Numbered from the stretch's first letter, positions 44,528 to 57,424 are shown. The stretch is DNA of 64,000 nucleotides from Symsagittifera roscoffensis (GCF_963678635.1 NC_087064.1:46233346-46297345), one strand, 5' to 3'. Notes: generated by a model not told the origin, from the letters alone. Made by a program: numbers and translations.

Positions 44528-44921
44528 CTGCGGCAAAGCTTCAGTTTTTTTTTAAATAATCACGGTCAGTAAAATCGTTCCAAATAAGGAAAAACGATCA
44601 AGTTAGTGGTATGTTACGGGCACATGGCTGAAAATTAGAACCTAATTAAAAAGGTACCCGATACCGGGCACTTGACAGTTCCAGCGATTTGGGTTAATGC
44701 ATTGTAAAATAAACTACATTTAGGCGGTGTAATAAATTTACATTCAAAAGAATTTGCTGTGAACACGCTAGGCATTGATTTTTATTTCAAAGTCAACTAC
44801 CTAAAATAATAATCTGAACTCAATTTGAGCTGATTGATTTTGTCTGCCAAAAAATCATATGTATTATATCGTTATTTGTTTGATTTCTCATTTACAGGGA
44901 AGCAATGAAGATCGAACTCAC

Positions 44922-45650
44922 TGGTTTGCACTCCTCAGATCCAGCTGTGTTTTCTTCTGTTTTATGATTGAAATTGGTATCGAAATAACCGCAAATAGCG
45001 TGCACAGTCGCATCTCGCTCAAGTTCAAGATAAAACTCCTTTTCAAAGTCAGTATATTCAATTGTCGCAGTTAAAGCATCGATAGCATTGATGCAGAAAC
45101 TTTTTGAACAAACTCTTTCTCCTCTAACTTCAGTGACCAACGCGTTGTTTGCAACCATTTCTTGAATTGAGTTCATTTCGAAACCATATACATTTGTCCA
45201 AAATTTTGTATGTTTGTTGTACATACTATTGTCTTGAAGTGCGCATATCCACATGCTGTAATATCTAGGATAAATCTGAGGACTATAATTGTTAATCGAT
45301 TTGATTTTGTCTCTTAGCGCTATAACTGAATCCAACATACATTCGTACAGTAGAAAATAACCCATCCATTCCGAAATTATAACATCGATTGTTAAGTCCA
45401 TTCCAGCAAAATCAACATTTTCTGCTTTATCATTTATGACTTTAATGATACTTGCATAGTTATTTTCAGCTACCACTTTTCTGGCTAATTTTGCAATATT
45501 TGACTGGTCGATAGCCAAAACTTTGCGGGCTCCGGCGGATGCTGCAAAAAGGGAGAGAATTCCGGTACCACATCCGAGGTCTACGATTGTTCGGTCAGAA
45601 AACAGATCTGAGTTTTTCTTGATGAAGTCATGATAGCTGCTGGTTCGAAC
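44922..45650 (-). CDS. PRMT3, exon 2 (methyltransferase core)
   Basis: 243 codons in phase 0. The acceptor is ATCTTGTATAG and the donor is CCA followed by GTGAGT. It contains motif I VDLGCGTGILSLFAASAGA (about residues 297-315), the acidic post-I VLAIDQ, motif III-like IDVIISEWMGYFLLYECMLD with both glutamates of the double-E loop, and CGYFDTNF of the barrel. These are the S-adenosylmethionine and arginine binding elements of a type I arginine methyltransferase. A short extra acidic loop (NHKTEENTAGSEECKP) sits just before the last junction. The main known substrate of PRMT3 is ribosomal protein S2 in the cytosol. Confidence 0.96.
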
Positions 45651-45837
45651 CTATACAAGATTTATCATAATCAAATCCAGTCACCCTAAGCGAAACCAAC
45701 GTCAGATAAATTTGTAATTTCTTCAAAAAAACTTAACTATAACTGATTTTTTCATTGATAGGTGCTGTATAAAATAATTTCCAAAACAACGCGAAGGGTA
45801 ACATGAATTATAAGGAAATAATAAAAAAAGATTTTAC

Positions 45838-46659
45838 CGAGTCTTGAATCATTTCTTCGTGAATAGACAATGAGTCATACGAGTCAAAATATCCGCAATC
45901 CGGATCATCAGCTCCTGCTCCCACCTTTCCACTTCCTTTACTTGCCGAACTCATCTCAACATCCAAACACCCGCTGTCATCGTCAGTGAGATTTCTTACC
46001 AATTCACTTCTCCATTTCAATTTCAAATCAGATTCATGCAATAAGTCTTCAGTTGCTTTAAGCTCTCGTTTCAGTCGCACAACTTCGCCAATTAGTTTTT
46101 CTTTGTCATACCCGAGCAAAATGTCTCTTTCTTCGTCATCGAAAATTTGGTGCTTACCATTGACAACGAGCGCATTTGTATCCATTAATTCCTCTCTCTC
46201 GGGAAACTGTAGCGTTGTCACGTATTCTTCGAAGTCAAAGCACAAAAGCGGGTCGTCTTCTACCACTGGTTTCATCAAACTATCATCATTTTCAACTTTT
46301 TTAAACAATTCCAAAACCGCAGATACGACCTTTCCATTCTTACACAATGAATCAACATTCTTTCGGGCAAAGTTAATGAGCTTTACATAATTGATAAACG
46401 ATTTCTCAAAACCTTCAAGGTAGAAAATGTCAAAATCATGCTCAATTGTGCAATGGTCGAAAAGCTTCAAAGGACAAGAAAAAGTATGTGAACAGAACAG
46501 GCATTTAATGTCCTGTTCAAACAACTGCATTTGAGGTTCTTCAAAAGTTTCTTCATCTTCATCTTCACTATTTACCGTATCATTTTCAGTCTTGTTCATA
46601 TGATCTGACTCGCCATTTTCGAGTTTCGGATACTTCGGAGGAGAGCTATTTCCGTTCAT
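45838..46659 (-). CDS. PRMT3, exon 1 (C2H2 finger, linker)
   Basis: Start chosen at ATG 46659 (MNGNSSPPKYPKLENGE). The frame is open further upstream, but TTATTCCAG lies 6 bases before this ATG and the upstream translation is repeat-derived, so a 5' UTR intron or trans-splice acceptor there is likely. The exon has an acidic tract (NSEDEDEETFEE) and a C2H2 finger Cys53-x2-Cys56...His69-x4-His74 (CLFCSHTF...FDHCTIEH) typical of PRMT3. It continues with YVKLINFARK, a helical linker, and CGYFDSYDSLSIHEEMIQDS leading into the catalytic core. The donor is GACTCG followed by GTAAAA. Confidence 0.93.
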
Positions 46660-46825
46660 AGCAATCCTGGAATAAGGGTTAGCAAACAACGGAGTACGCT
46701 TCATCAGTGCAAATATACAGCACAGAAAAAACAGGTCCAATTTTCTGGTAGCCATAGAAAAACGGCCGAATACGCACATTCGGCAGTTGGAAATCAAGGG
46801 GGCGGACCTGAACTTATACAACAAC

Positions 46826-47100
46826 AGCACTGCTCGTATCACGGCAAAGCCTTGAATGTTCTGACTGCCGTTTATGTATCTGAAGTAGCTTCTGGAGAAA
46901 AATTGCTCTAATTTTTCCCAGCAACAATGATTTCTTCATAAATACTGCCCCACACACTGTGTTAAATATTAATTAATTTTAAACAACTCTTCTAGTAATT
47001 TGGAGAAAAAAACGTCTCTAAACTCAATTAGGCATGGTTTCAGAGCGGGATTAATTAGCCGCTAACAATTTATAGAACGAATATCACTCGTTATTTATCA
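46826..47100 (+). repeat. Diverged MITE copy upstream of PRMT3
   Basis: Begins ACTGCTCGTATCACGGCAAA then CCTTGAATGTTCTGACTGCC, a clear relative of the left end at 6500. A later GCGGGATTAATTAGCCGCTA recalls the palindromic centre. The right half is not recognisable. It lies within 200 bp of the PRMT3 start and may include its promoter/leader region. Confidence 0.55.
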
Positions 47101-48235
47101 AAACTGCAATTTTCAAACTATCATAGCTTTACTAGAATTAATCACTAGTAAATTTTGAGCTCAAGACATCAAAATCTTTGGGATGGAAGAAGAACTATGA
47201 CCTTTGAAACTCTTCAAAATCGATCGTTTTTAAAGCTGGATAATATGTAAACACTATAATAAAACTGAACGCACAAATTGAACACAAAAATGTGCAACTC
47301 ATCTTGCAAAAAAAACAATGAAACTTTGTTTGGCATCCCACCAAAGCAATCAAAAGCTAAAAATGACAGAAGTTGTCTTCAATGCTTTAAGAGTGATTGA
47401 AATCTTTCCTGACATTTAGCTGTCCAATTGAAACACCGTCACCTTTCGGCTGTCTCATCGTGTCAATATAACAACTGATTTAGTTGATTTGACAGGACTT
47501 ATTGGTGATAGAACAGTTTCGAATCACACAACGTCAAAATACTGAGTATCCGTTTTTTTTTAACGAAAAAAAGAGCAAATTAAGAAAGTCGAGTGATCCA
47601 GGCAACAGCAAAAAACTGTTTAAAACGTCAGAATTTAGGTCCTATTGAGAGGCGAGCGAGTAGGTACCATTAATAAGCTTAATAAGGCTACCAGTTTTCG
47701 AAGCTTCATACAGCGCTTTCTCGGCAATAAAAGGTTTTCTTAAAAAAAATCTGCAAAAAAATTGATAAATCGTTTTTTATTGGAATTTAGCAACTTCGAG
47801 AAGCGTTTTGTTTTGACAACTGAAAGTAGCGCGGCACTACTTCTTCGTGTGTTTCAAGTTTTTCTTTACTTTTTTCCACGCAAAATCAGGAAGAAAAAAT
47901 AACCATCGGAGTGGGTTGAAAAATTTATATAATATCAAGGACTTTTCGGTCGTGAGTCGAACAACATTTGAAATAAAATGTTCGAAAATGTTCTCTTTTG
48001 TGAAAAACCGGTTTGATTTTTTTGGTTTTTCCTATAATTTCAAGTAAACAATTTTTGTCTGAATAACAATAAGTTCCAGGTAAAAAAATGCCACCAATTT
48101 GTTGAGCACTTATTTGAGCAAGTTGGGTTGGAAAAACTGAGCTCGTAATATGTGACAACAGTCCAAAACTTACAACTACCAGCACTAAGTAAGTTTTTGT
48201 TTTGACCAAGCGCCCACTAGGCCAACTATACAATG
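47101..48235. other. Intergenic, one weak open frame
   Basis: A minus-strand open frame (47925-48251) reads SWPSGRLVKTKTYLVLVVVS then FGLLSHITSSVF, one likely membrane segment followed by a Cys-containing stretch. It has no partner exon, and the tandem duplication begins inside its start. The rest is non-coding as far as I can see. Confidence 0.3.
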
Positions 48236-48493
48236 GTAGACAGACGCCCACGAGCAGAAAACAAAAATCAACAAAAATTTTTGAGCGCCTAAAAGATTAT
48301 TTACCAGTTTCAAAACTTACAACACAATCAAGCTGAATTCGACTCAAAAGAAAGCGACTAAGCCCACAAAATCAAAAAAATATTTAGGCCGATTAGGCCT
48401 TCAAGAAAAAAAACCAAAAAAAGGAAAATATAGAAAGTCAAGATTAATAAACTAGAAATTACAGAAAAAACAAAAACGATTGCAACTTCAACA

Positions 48494-49290
48494 CAGAGGT
48501 GAAGCAGAGCTTCGCAACACTTGCGATGCAAAAACTTAATGCCTTACATGATAGTAAACGGAAAAAAGACAAAAGTCAATTAAAATTTCTAAAAAATCAA
48601 GTTGAAAAAATCACTTGAAAAAATTTAAAAACTACAGCTACAAAAACTTCACGTTTGTATTGAATGAAGCTGATAAACAACCATTAAAAATTGAAATTAT
48701 TTACCGAGCGGCAACAAACTTTGGGTCGAAACCTGTTGAGCCGAAAACAAAACAATTGTCAAAAAAATTTTGTCAAGTTTTTAAAGTTTTTACGACCCAT
48801 CGAACTAAAACACATAATCGCATACGTATATATTTTTTCCTCGAAATTACGCAAAATAAGTTGACTAAGTCGATATAAATAAATAAAAAAATATGCTTAA
48901 GAAACGAAAAAAAAGCTCTGAATCATGCTTCAATTTCAATTATAGTAAAAATTGTTTAAATTGGAACAAAACCCATGCGTTGAAAAGAATGCCAATTAAA
49001 AACACCTACCAGATAAAAAATAGCGGTTCAAAAAATAACGGAAAATTAACAGACAGAAACTAGGACAAAAACCACAAACTCGGAAAATTGAGTTTTCTTT
49101 TAAAACATAATTACAACCTGAAACAGCCTCTAACTAATTACTCCTAGTATGATAATAGTGTGTTTTGATTTTCAAGAAACAGCATTTCAGAGATGAATGA
49201 GTTCAGATGAATGAGTCCGGTGGACAAAGTTGTTTACGGGAAAAAAAGTCTAGTACCCGATTGCAAACCTTGTTTATCGCAAGGGTAAAT
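48494..49290 (+). repeat. Repeat family B copy (in duplication copy 1)
   Basis: Head CACAGAGGTGAAGCAGAGCT then TCGCAACACTTGCGATGC; tail GAGTCCGGTGGACAAAGTTG and TTTATCGCAAGGG. It is the most complete family B copy besides 17391-18190. Its twin lies at 53518-54314. Confidence 0.6.
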
Positions 49291-49779
49291 GAAAATAGCT
49301 TACAGCTCAAGAAACAACTGTGATCTGTTAACTTATACGACAAAACATAAGCAGACAAAGGAAAATCCGACAATACAATTTTTCTCGAAGACTTTTCGAT
49401 TTCTTGCATTCTGAAAAGAACAAAGTCAGGCCGGAAATACGATTCATCAAAAGGAAAAACTGCACGCTTTTTCCAAAATAAAAAATTTCAAACAAAAAAA
49501 TGAAACCAAAAAATTACCAGTGCCGACGAAAATATCTATAATATCTCAGATATATAAGAGTTTATAAAATCAGATAAGCTTGAAGCCCGTAGCGGACAAC
49601 CACGATCACTCTTAACTTACACTTTTCAAATGGAAAACTATCAAATTGTCAAAACGCATAGGCTTATGCCGAAATTGAACCACCCCGGACCGATGCCGCA
49701 CTAAAACGTATGTTACCGCGGCGCCAAGTAGTATGCAGTATAATTTGCTTGTGGTTTATGAAATTTTTCAATACAATTT

Positions 49780-50060
49780 GCAAACATAGCCAACAGAGTT
49801 GGAAAAGAGGCAATGAACGCACTTAAGCAAAAAAATTGTCTTGTGTCTTGAAAACGCTTGAACTTTTTAAAATCAAAATTTAAAGTATACGTCCTTAAAG
49901 GTCTGAATTTCAAGAACAATTTTTTAGACTTTTTTTTGATAAATTAACCAAATTTGAGAAAACTATCAATAGATAATTCTTTATTCCCTGTGAAATCTGA
50001 CAATTAAAATCCACTTTCTAAAGAAAAAACTACTTTAAATTATATTGACAAAACTTCGAT
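49780..50060 (+). repeat. Repeat family C copy (in duplication copy 1)
   Basis: CATAGCCAACAGAGTTGGAA, CAATGAACGCACTTAAGCAA, CCTTAAAGGTCTGAATTTCA and AATCTGACAATTAAAATCCA match 29765-29985 and 58590-58760. Its twin is at 54804-55084. Confidence 0.55.
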
Positions 50061-50654
50061 GTATTAGATTCATCCACATTCATTTAGTTGAGGCTGTTTG
50101 AAGTCCTGCGGATAGTTCGACGGTCTGAGGAGCCGATATGGCCCGGTTGTAGAAAAAATACAACTAGAAATATGGAGAAGCAATAAGACTGTTTGAGAAA
50201 AAGCGTTAATGTTGAAATCTCATAATTTGTACCTTTACCATTCAAAAAGACCGGTTCAATAAACTTAGTTGTTGATCCGACCACTAAAAGCGTTTTTTTT
50301 TAAATTTCCACACCCATTTGTTTCAACAAAAAATCGTCGAGAGTGTTAGCAAATAATCGTCTAAAGTGGTCGAGTGATTTAAGTTCTTGCAGTCGTGATT
50401 CAACTCTATTTGAAAACTTTCAAAAAATTGCCAGGCTGTAAAAAACCGTTTTAACTTTTTTGATTGATTATTGATCTATTTTCAACAGCATAAAGCGAGC
50501 GAGCAAGCTTATAATACAGAAATACAACAAAAAAAACTTGGCTGTACTCCAAGAAAATTGAGTTTTTTAAGCGCCTTCTTGACAACCAAAAACCCTAAAG
50601 CCAAAAAAAAAACATTTAGAAAATTATCAATTTTTGTTTTCCATTTTTTGTTTT

Positions 50655-51130
50655 TGTTCCGACTTTCGTAACAAAAGTTACGGAATATTTGTGCTCGGGT
50701 GTTTTTTTTAGACAAATTTCGACTTTTTGACGAATTTTTTATATCATTCAAAAGGTATTGTTGTCCTGAGCTCAAATTCAAAAAGATATTTTACCTGTGC
50801 TCATTTTTCGTGAAGTTATGGGGGTTGAAATATTGCCATTTTGGAACAATTAACGCGCGCTATTAACGCGTAAGCGGAGATTTAATCCGTCTTAGAAATC
50901 ATTGCAAATTGATTGAAGGAAGCTTATTTGCCATAATTGATTTGTTACTAGAAACTAAATCTATGACTTAGTACTTTATATGGCTTGAGGGGGGATGATT
51001 TTCACGAACTCCTCAAATTAACATTTAACAAATTTTATTTTATTACATTTAATTTTTGGCTGTTATTAATGCTCCATACTTAACGACAGTCGGAACATTG
51101 TGGGCTTCGCCCTAATGCGAGCAGTCTTGT
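50655..51130 (-). repeat. MITE with GTTCCGAC ends (in duplication copy 1)
   Basis: Reverse-oriented relative of 6500-7035: TTTTTGTTCCGACTTTCGTA at one end and ACAGTCGGAACATTGTGGGC...GCGAGCAGTCTTGTT at the other, with the AACGCGCGCTATTAACGCGT centre. Its twin is at 55680-56155. Confidence 0.62.
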
Positions 51131-51859
51131 TCAATTATGTTTTTGGTAAAAAAACGTTGTTTTTTACTCAAACTATAGAAGGTACTTAGGATCCCCCCCT
51201 ATGGTACCTACTTAAGAATCTCACCCCTATAAATAAATACAGTAAATTCTGATCGACCTTTTTATCTACTTAACAATCTCCACCCTTCTTGAAAGGGGTG
51301 GGGATTGTAAAGTAGATCCTGTACTTATTTTCTAGGCTTTCGTTCAGATCCGCTGAATACTATCTGTATTACATGCACAGCAACGGCTATCCTTGTTTTT
51401 GTTTGTTATTGGTGATTTCAAACTATCAAAAAGCGGGCTGATCATTCGAAGCAACCTGCAAGCTCACAGATATTCAGGTTTCGATTGATTTCACAATCGG
51501 CAGAAAAAACTATTTGGATGAAAAATATAAACTTTAATGCTACATTTTAATTTCGGTAAACAAATCGTACAACTGCGGAATAAATCAGAATGTTCAAATA
51601 GGGATAATATTCTGGTATTTAGGCAATTTAAGGGTAATCAGTTCCCTGTGACTACATACAAATTAGATGATATCAATTGAGGCCCATTGCGTTCCACAAT
51701 AACAGCCTGTTGAATTCATAATATCGCGGGTCTAAATTTAATTAAACAAAAGACAGATATTAATAATTTAAAGCAACGTGTTCACAAATTGTACATACAA
51801 CAGCGTATTAGAGAGTATCATTGTCGTTCAAAGCTTGATCATTCGTGGCTGATTTTAGT

Positions 51860-51910
51860 TCAAACAATGGCCTTCGCTTCTGGTATGAATTCAGTCCAAT
51901 ATCTCACCAG
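51860..51910 (-). pseudogene. SNX1/2 last exon, orphan duplicate
   Basis: The acceptor is TTATTTTAG, then LVRYWTEFIPEAKAIV and a stop, identical to 56885-56935. It lies 3' of the complete gene end in copy 2, so ordinary transcripts ending in copy 2 would not include it. The sequence is intact; "pseudogene" here means unneeded copy, not decay. Confidence 0.75.
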
Positions 51911-52246
51911 CTAAAATAAGATAAGTATGATATTACAATAAATCCGATGGTTGATGTACAAGTAACAAAAAAGACGACACTAAATCAATTTTTTCAAATT
52001 CGTCAATATTCGTCAATTCTAATCATGCTTAAGCCCATTGAACAAGACGGGAGCGCTCAAAAAACATTAAAATGACGCATGTCTCTGTCAGTCTCTATCA
52101 AAAGATCAAATATTACTCACCGTTACAGGATGAAAAGCTCAAAATTGGTCCGTTTTATTTCGGATAAACTATGTAGACTTTATCCAATCTTACGCTTATT
52201 AATGATACCATGAATTTGTTGTTATTAAACAACAGAATCAACTAAC

Positions 52247-52399
52247 AGTCTGTTGTGATTCTAGGAGTGTCTCTAGGTACTGAATGAGTTTGTTCTTGAA
52301 CTCCTCCACCCGCTTCTCCTCAAACTGACCCAACTCCATCTTCAGATTCTCACTGATCTTTTCAAACTCGCTCTTCATCTGCGCAGAACTGATCTCCAA
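52247..52399 (-). pseudogene. SNX1/2 penultimate exon, orphan duplicate
   Basis: Identical to 57272-57424, with intact acceptor (TATTCTAG) and donor (ACT followed by GTTAGT). It encodes LEISSAQMKSEFEKISENLK and continues to YLETLLESQQT. Its status depends on whether the duplication is real. Confidence 0.75.
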
Positions 52400-52761
52400 C
52401 TAGAATAATACAAAACTTGCAAGTTTAGCAAAAACCTGCATGACAAAAAAGCAATTTTTCGACTTTTGATAAATGAACGCTAGTAATTGTACTTTGGAAA
52501 AAATACAATTTTTACTTTCATGGTATCTAAATTAAAAAATAAAGATGTATTTCCTTGTCTATTCAGCAACTACCGAGCAATCAACAGAGAAAATTCTCTT
52601 TTTAGTTTAGATAATTATCAGTTAGTTTTATTATCTTTTTACTTTAGATAATTATCTTTTAAATATTTTAGTTTGGATACCATGAAACCAGAAAAAAAAC
52701 ATATTTTTTGCTCCTAAGTACAAGTGGATAACCTTCATAAGCCCTAATAACTCCTATTCAC

Positions 52762-52949
52762 CTGTGCAATCTCTGCCTTGACAACAGGGACTTTCTCTGT
52801 CCTGCCACTGACTTGCATTCTGCCCTCGCTCTCCTTCTTCTTCAGCAGATTGCTCTCCACCCCCTGCCACTCATGCCACTGTTTCGCCCTCTGTCCAAAT
52901 GTCTCCCTCACTGCCTTCAACAGACCACAGTAGTCGCGAACCAACTCAC
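52762..52949 (-). pseudogene. SNX1/2 third-from-last exon, orphan duplicate
   Basis: Identical to 57787-57974, with intact splice sites and phase. Exon A at 58370-58531 could in principle splice to this copy as well, skipping copy 2, or copy 2 could continue into it if its terminal exon were skipped. Confidence 0.75.
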
Positions 52950-53517
52950 CTGAAAAGAAGGAGAAACAAAACACTTCAGAATATTAAAAGAAAACTTTTA
53001 GTGAATCTAGCTCTAAATTCCACGGCTCCGAAACTATGTTTGTTTTCCACAAAACTTGCGGCTCCAAATTTCTGCTTAGTGATCACATTTGCTCTTTAAT
53101 TAGGTGTATCCAGTTTCAATGAAAGGGTAGTCAATTCATATCACTAAACCGCCATTTATGAAACGACCCATACTACAGAGAAACAACTTGATCGGTCTAT
53201 TCAACTCTAAAATAAAACCACCAAGACCAAATTTGAACCAACTCATTTCATAATAATGCGTAGACAGACGCCCACGAGCAGAAAACAAAAATCAACAAAA
53301 ATTTTTGAGCGCCTAAAAGATTATTTACCAGTTTCAAAACTTACAACACAATCAAGCTGAATTCGACTCAAAAGAAAGCGACTAAGCCCACAAAATCAAA
53401 AAAATATTTAGGCCGATTAGGCCTTCAAGAAAAAAAACCAAAAAAAGGAAAATATAGAAAGTCAAGATTAATAAACTAGAAATTACAGAAAAAACAAAAA
53501 CGATTGCAACTTCAACA

Positions 53518-54314
53518 CAGAGGTGAAGCAGAGCTTCGCAACACTTGCGATGCAAAAACTTAATGCCTTACATGATAGTAAACGGAAAAAAGACAAAAGT
53601 CAATTAAAATTTCTAAAAAATCAAGTTGAAAAAATCACTTGAAAAAATTTAAAAACTACAGCTACAAAAACTTCACGTTTGTATTGAATGAAGCTGATAA
53701 ACAACCATTAAAAATTGAAATTATTTACCGAGCGGCAACAAACTTTGGGTCGAAACCTGTTGAGCCGAAAACAAAACAATTGTCAAAAAAATTTTGTCAA
53801 GTTTTTAAAGTTTTTACGACCCATCGAACTAAAACACATAATCGCATACGTATATATTTTTTCCTCGAAATTACGCAAAATAAGTTGACTAAGTCGATAT
53901 AAATAAATAAAAAAATATGCTTAAGAAACGAAAAAAAAGCTCTGAATCATGCTTCAATTTCAATTATAGTAAAAATTGTTTAAATTGGAACAAAACCCAT
54001 GCGTTGAAAAGAATGCCAATTAAAAACACCTACCAGATAAAAAATAGCGGTTCAAAAAATAACGGAAAATTAACAGACAGAAACTAGGACAAAAACCACA
54101 AACTCGGAAAATTGAGTTTTCTTTTAAAACATAATTACAACCTGAAACAGCCTCTAACTAATTACTCCTAGTATGATAATAGTGTGTTTTGATTTTCAAG
54201 AAACAGCATTTCAGAGATGAATGAGTTCAGATGAATGAGTCCGGTGGACAAAGTTGTTTACGGGAAAAAAAGTCTAGTACCCGATTGCAAACCTTGTTTA
54301 TCGCAAGGGTAAAT
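53518..54314 (+). repeat. Repeat family B copy (in duplication copy 2)
   Basis: Twin of 48494-49290, same boundaries shifted by 5024. Confidence 0.6.
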
Positions 54315-54803
54315 GAAAATAGCTTACAGCTCAAGAAACAACTGTGATCTGTTAACTTATACGACAAAACATAAGCAGACAAAGGAAAATCCGACAATAC
54401 AATTTTTCTCGAAGACTTTTCGATTTCTTGCATTCTGAAAAGAACAAAGTCAGGCCGGAAATACGATTCATCAAAAGGAAAAACTGCACGCTTTTTCCAA
54501 AATAAAAAATTTCAAACAAAAAAATGAAACCAAAAAATTACCAGTGCCGACGAAAATATCTATAATATCTCAGATATATAAGAGTTTATAAAATCAGATA
54601 AGCTTGAAGCCCGTAGCGGACAACCACGATCACTCTTAACTTACACTTTTCAAATGGAAAACTATCAAATTGTCAAAACGCATAGGCTTATGCCGAAATT
54701 GAACCACCCCGGACCGATGCCGCACTAAAACGTATGTTACCGCGGCGCCAAGTAGTATGCAGTATAATTTGCTTGTGGTTTATGAAATTTTTCAATACAA
54801 TTT

Positions 54804-55084
54804 GCAAACATAGCCAACAGAGTTGGAAAAGAGGCAATGAACGCACTTAAGCAAAAAAATTGTCTTGTGTCTTGAAAACGCTTGAACTTTTTAAAATCAA
54901 AATTTAAAGTATACGTCCTTAAAGGTCTGAATTTCAAGAACAATTTTTTAGACTTTTTTTTGATAAATTAACCAAATTTGAGAAAACTATCAATAGATAA
55001 TTCTTTATTCCCTGTGAAATCTGACAATTAAAATCCACTTTCTAAAGAAAAAACTACTTTAAATTATATTGACAAAACTTCGAT
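54804..55084 (+). repeat. Repeat family C copy (in duplication copy 2)
   Basis: Twin of 49780-50060. Confidence 0.55.
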
Positions 55085-55679
55085 GTATTAGATTCATCCA
55101 CATTCATTTAGTTGAGGCTGTTTGAAGTCCTGCGGATAGTTCGACGGTCTGAGGAGCCGATATGGCCCGGTTGTAGAAAAAATACAACTAGAAATATGGA
55201 GAAGCAATAAGACTGTTTGAGAAAAAGCGTTAATGTTGAAATCTCATAATTTGTACCTTTACCATTCAAAAAGACCGGTTCAATAAACTTAGTTGTTGAT
55301 CCGACCACTAAAAGCGTTTTTTTTTAAATTTCCACACACATTTGTTTCAACAAAAAATCGTCGAGAGTGTTAGCAAATAATCGTCTAAAGTGGTCGAGTG
55401 ATTTAAGTTCTTGCAGTCGTGATTCAACTCTATTTGAAAACTTTCAAAAAATTGCCAGGCTGTAAAAAACCGTTTTAACTTTTTTGATTGATTATTGATC
55501 TATTTTCAACAGCATAAAGCGAGCGAGCAAGCTTATAATACAGAAATACAACAAAAAAAACTTGGCTGTACTCCAAGAAAATTGAGTTTTTTAAGCGCCT
55601 TCTTGACAACCAAAAACCCTAAAGCCAAAAAAAAAACATTTAGAAAATTATCAATTTTTGTTTTCCATTTTTTGTTTTT

Positions 55680-56155
55680 GTTCCGACTTTCGTAACAAAA
55701 GTTACGGAATATTTGTGCTCGGGTGTTTTTTTTAGACAAATTTCGACTTTTTGACGAATTTTTTATATCATTCAAAAGGTATTGTTGTCCTGAGCTCAAA
55801 TTCAAAAAGATATTTTACCTGTGCTCATTTTTCGTGAAGTTATGGGGGTTGAAATATTGCCATTTTGGAACAATTAACGCGCGCTATTAACGCGTAAGCG
55901 GAGATTTAATCCGTCTTAGAAATCATTGCAAATTGATTGAAGGAAGCTTATTTGCCATAATTGATTTGTTACTAGAAACTAAATCTATGACTTAGTACTT
56001 TATATGGCTTGAGGGGGGATGATTTTCACGAACTCCTCAAATTAACATTTAACAAATTTTATTTTATTACATTTAATTTTTGGCTGTTATTAATGCTCCA
56101 TACTTAACGACAGTCGGAACATTGTGGGCTTCGCCCTAATGCGAGCAGTCTTGTT
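55680..56155 (-). repeat. MITE copy (in duplication copy 2)
   Basis: Twin of 50655-51130. Confidence 0.62.
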
Positions 56156-56884
56156 CAATTATGTTTTTGGTAAAAAAAACGTTGTTTTTTACTCAAACTA
56201 TAGAAGGTACTTAGGATCCCCCCCTATGGTACCTACTTAAGAATCTCACCCCTATAAATAAATACAGTAAATTCTGATCGACCTTTTTATCTACTTAACA
56301 ATCTCCACCCTTCTTGAAAGGGGTGGGGATTGTAAAGTAGATCCTGTACTTATTTTCTAGGCTTTCGTTCAGATCCGCTGAATACTATCTGTATTACATG
56401 CACAGCAACGGCTATCCTTGTTTTTGTTTGTTATTGGTGATTTCAAACTATCAAAAAGCGGGCTGATCATTCGAAGCAACCTGCAAGCTCACAGATATTC
56501 AGGTTTCGATTGATTTCACAATCGGCAGAAAAAACTATTTGGATGAAAAATATAAACTTTAATGCTACATTTTAATTTCGGTAAACAAATCGTACAACTG
56601 CGGAATAAATCAGAATGTTCAAATAGGGATAATATTCTGGTATTTAGGCAATTTAAGGGTAATCAGTTCCCTGTGACTACATACAAATTAGATGATATCA
56701 ATTGAGGCCCATTGCGTTCCACAATAACAGCCTGTTGAATTCATAATATCGCGGGTCTAAATTTAATTAAACAAAAGACAGATATTAATAATTTAAAGCA
56801 ACGTGTTCACAAATTGTACATACAACAGCGTATTAGAGAGTATCATTGTCGTTCAAAGCTTGATCATTCGTGGCTGATTTTAGT

Positions 56885-56935
56885 TCAAACAATGGCCTTC
56901 GCTTCTGGTATGAATTCAGTCCAATATCTCACCAG
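56885..56935 (-). CDS. Sorting nexin 1/2, last exon (D)
   Basis: A 51-nt exon too short for ordinary ORF calling. After acceptor TTATTTTAG it reads LVRYWTEFIPEAKAIV and TGA, the invariant end of SNX1/SNX2 BAR domains (LIKYWEAFLPEAKAI in vertebrates). Exon C would otherwise end in VS and a stop; its GTTAGT donor and this exon's phase 0 start restore the family's normal C-terminus. Confidence 0.92.
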   Translation of the reverse strand: MVRYWTEFIPEAKAIV

Positions 56936-57271
56936 CTAAAATAAGATAAGTATGATATTACAATAAATCCGATGGTTGATGTACAAGTAACAAAAAAGAC
57001 GACACTAAATCAATTTTTTCAAATTCGTCAATATTCGTCAATTCTAATCATGCTTAAGCCCATTGAACAAGACGGGAGCGCTCAAAAAACATTAAAATGA
57101 CGCATGTCTCTGTCAGTCTCTATCAAAAGATCAAATATTACTCACCGTTACAGGATGAAAAGCTCAAAATTGGTCCGTTTTATTTCGGATAAACTATGTA
57201 GACTTTATCCAATCTTACGCTTATTAATGATACCATGAATTTGTTGTTATTAAACAACAGAATCAACTAAC

Positions 57272-57424
57272 AGTCTGTTGTGATTCTAGGAGTGTCTCTA
57301 GGTACTGAATGAGTTTGTTCTTGAACTCCTCCACCCGCTTCTCCTCAAACTGACCCAACTCCATCTTCAGATTCTCACTGATCTTTTCAAACTCGCTCTT
57401 CATCTGCGCAGAACTGATCTCCAA
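57272..57424 (-). CDS. Sorting nexin 1/2, exon C
   Basis: 51 codons, phase 0 at both ends. The acceptor is TATTATTCTAG and the donor is CAGACT followed by GTTAGT. It reads LEISSAQMKSEFEKISENLK, then MELGQFEEKRVEEFKNKLIQ and YLETLLESQQT. This is the long C-terminal helix of the BAR domain, with FEEKRVEEFKN and YLETL matching the SNX1/2 pattern (FEKE..KDFK...YLE.L). The domain senses curvature and dimerises at endosomes. Confidence 0.94.

Larger units (their letters stand above)
48236..53259. repeat. 5.02-kb tandem duplication, copy 1
   Basis: Every anchor I compared recurs 5024-5025 bases later. The left edge is GTAGACAGACGCCCACGAGC at 48236 (again at 53260); the right edge is ATTTCATAATAATGC (ending 53259 and 58284). 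I found two differences only: a C/A substitution (50314 vs 55338) and a 7 vs 8 A run (51148 vs 56172). It contains repeat families B and C, a MITE, and three exons of SNX1/2. Confidence 0.95.

Noticed and set aside
46660-46842. N-terminal extension of PRMT3 (61 codons)
   Set aside because: It is repeat-derived, hydrophobic and preceded by a TTATTCCAG acceptor just before the chosen ATG.
57263-57271. Stop codon just after SNX exon C as the end of the protein
   Set aside because: A GTTAGT donor precedes it, and a 51-nt exon downstream restores the conserved family C-terminus in phase.
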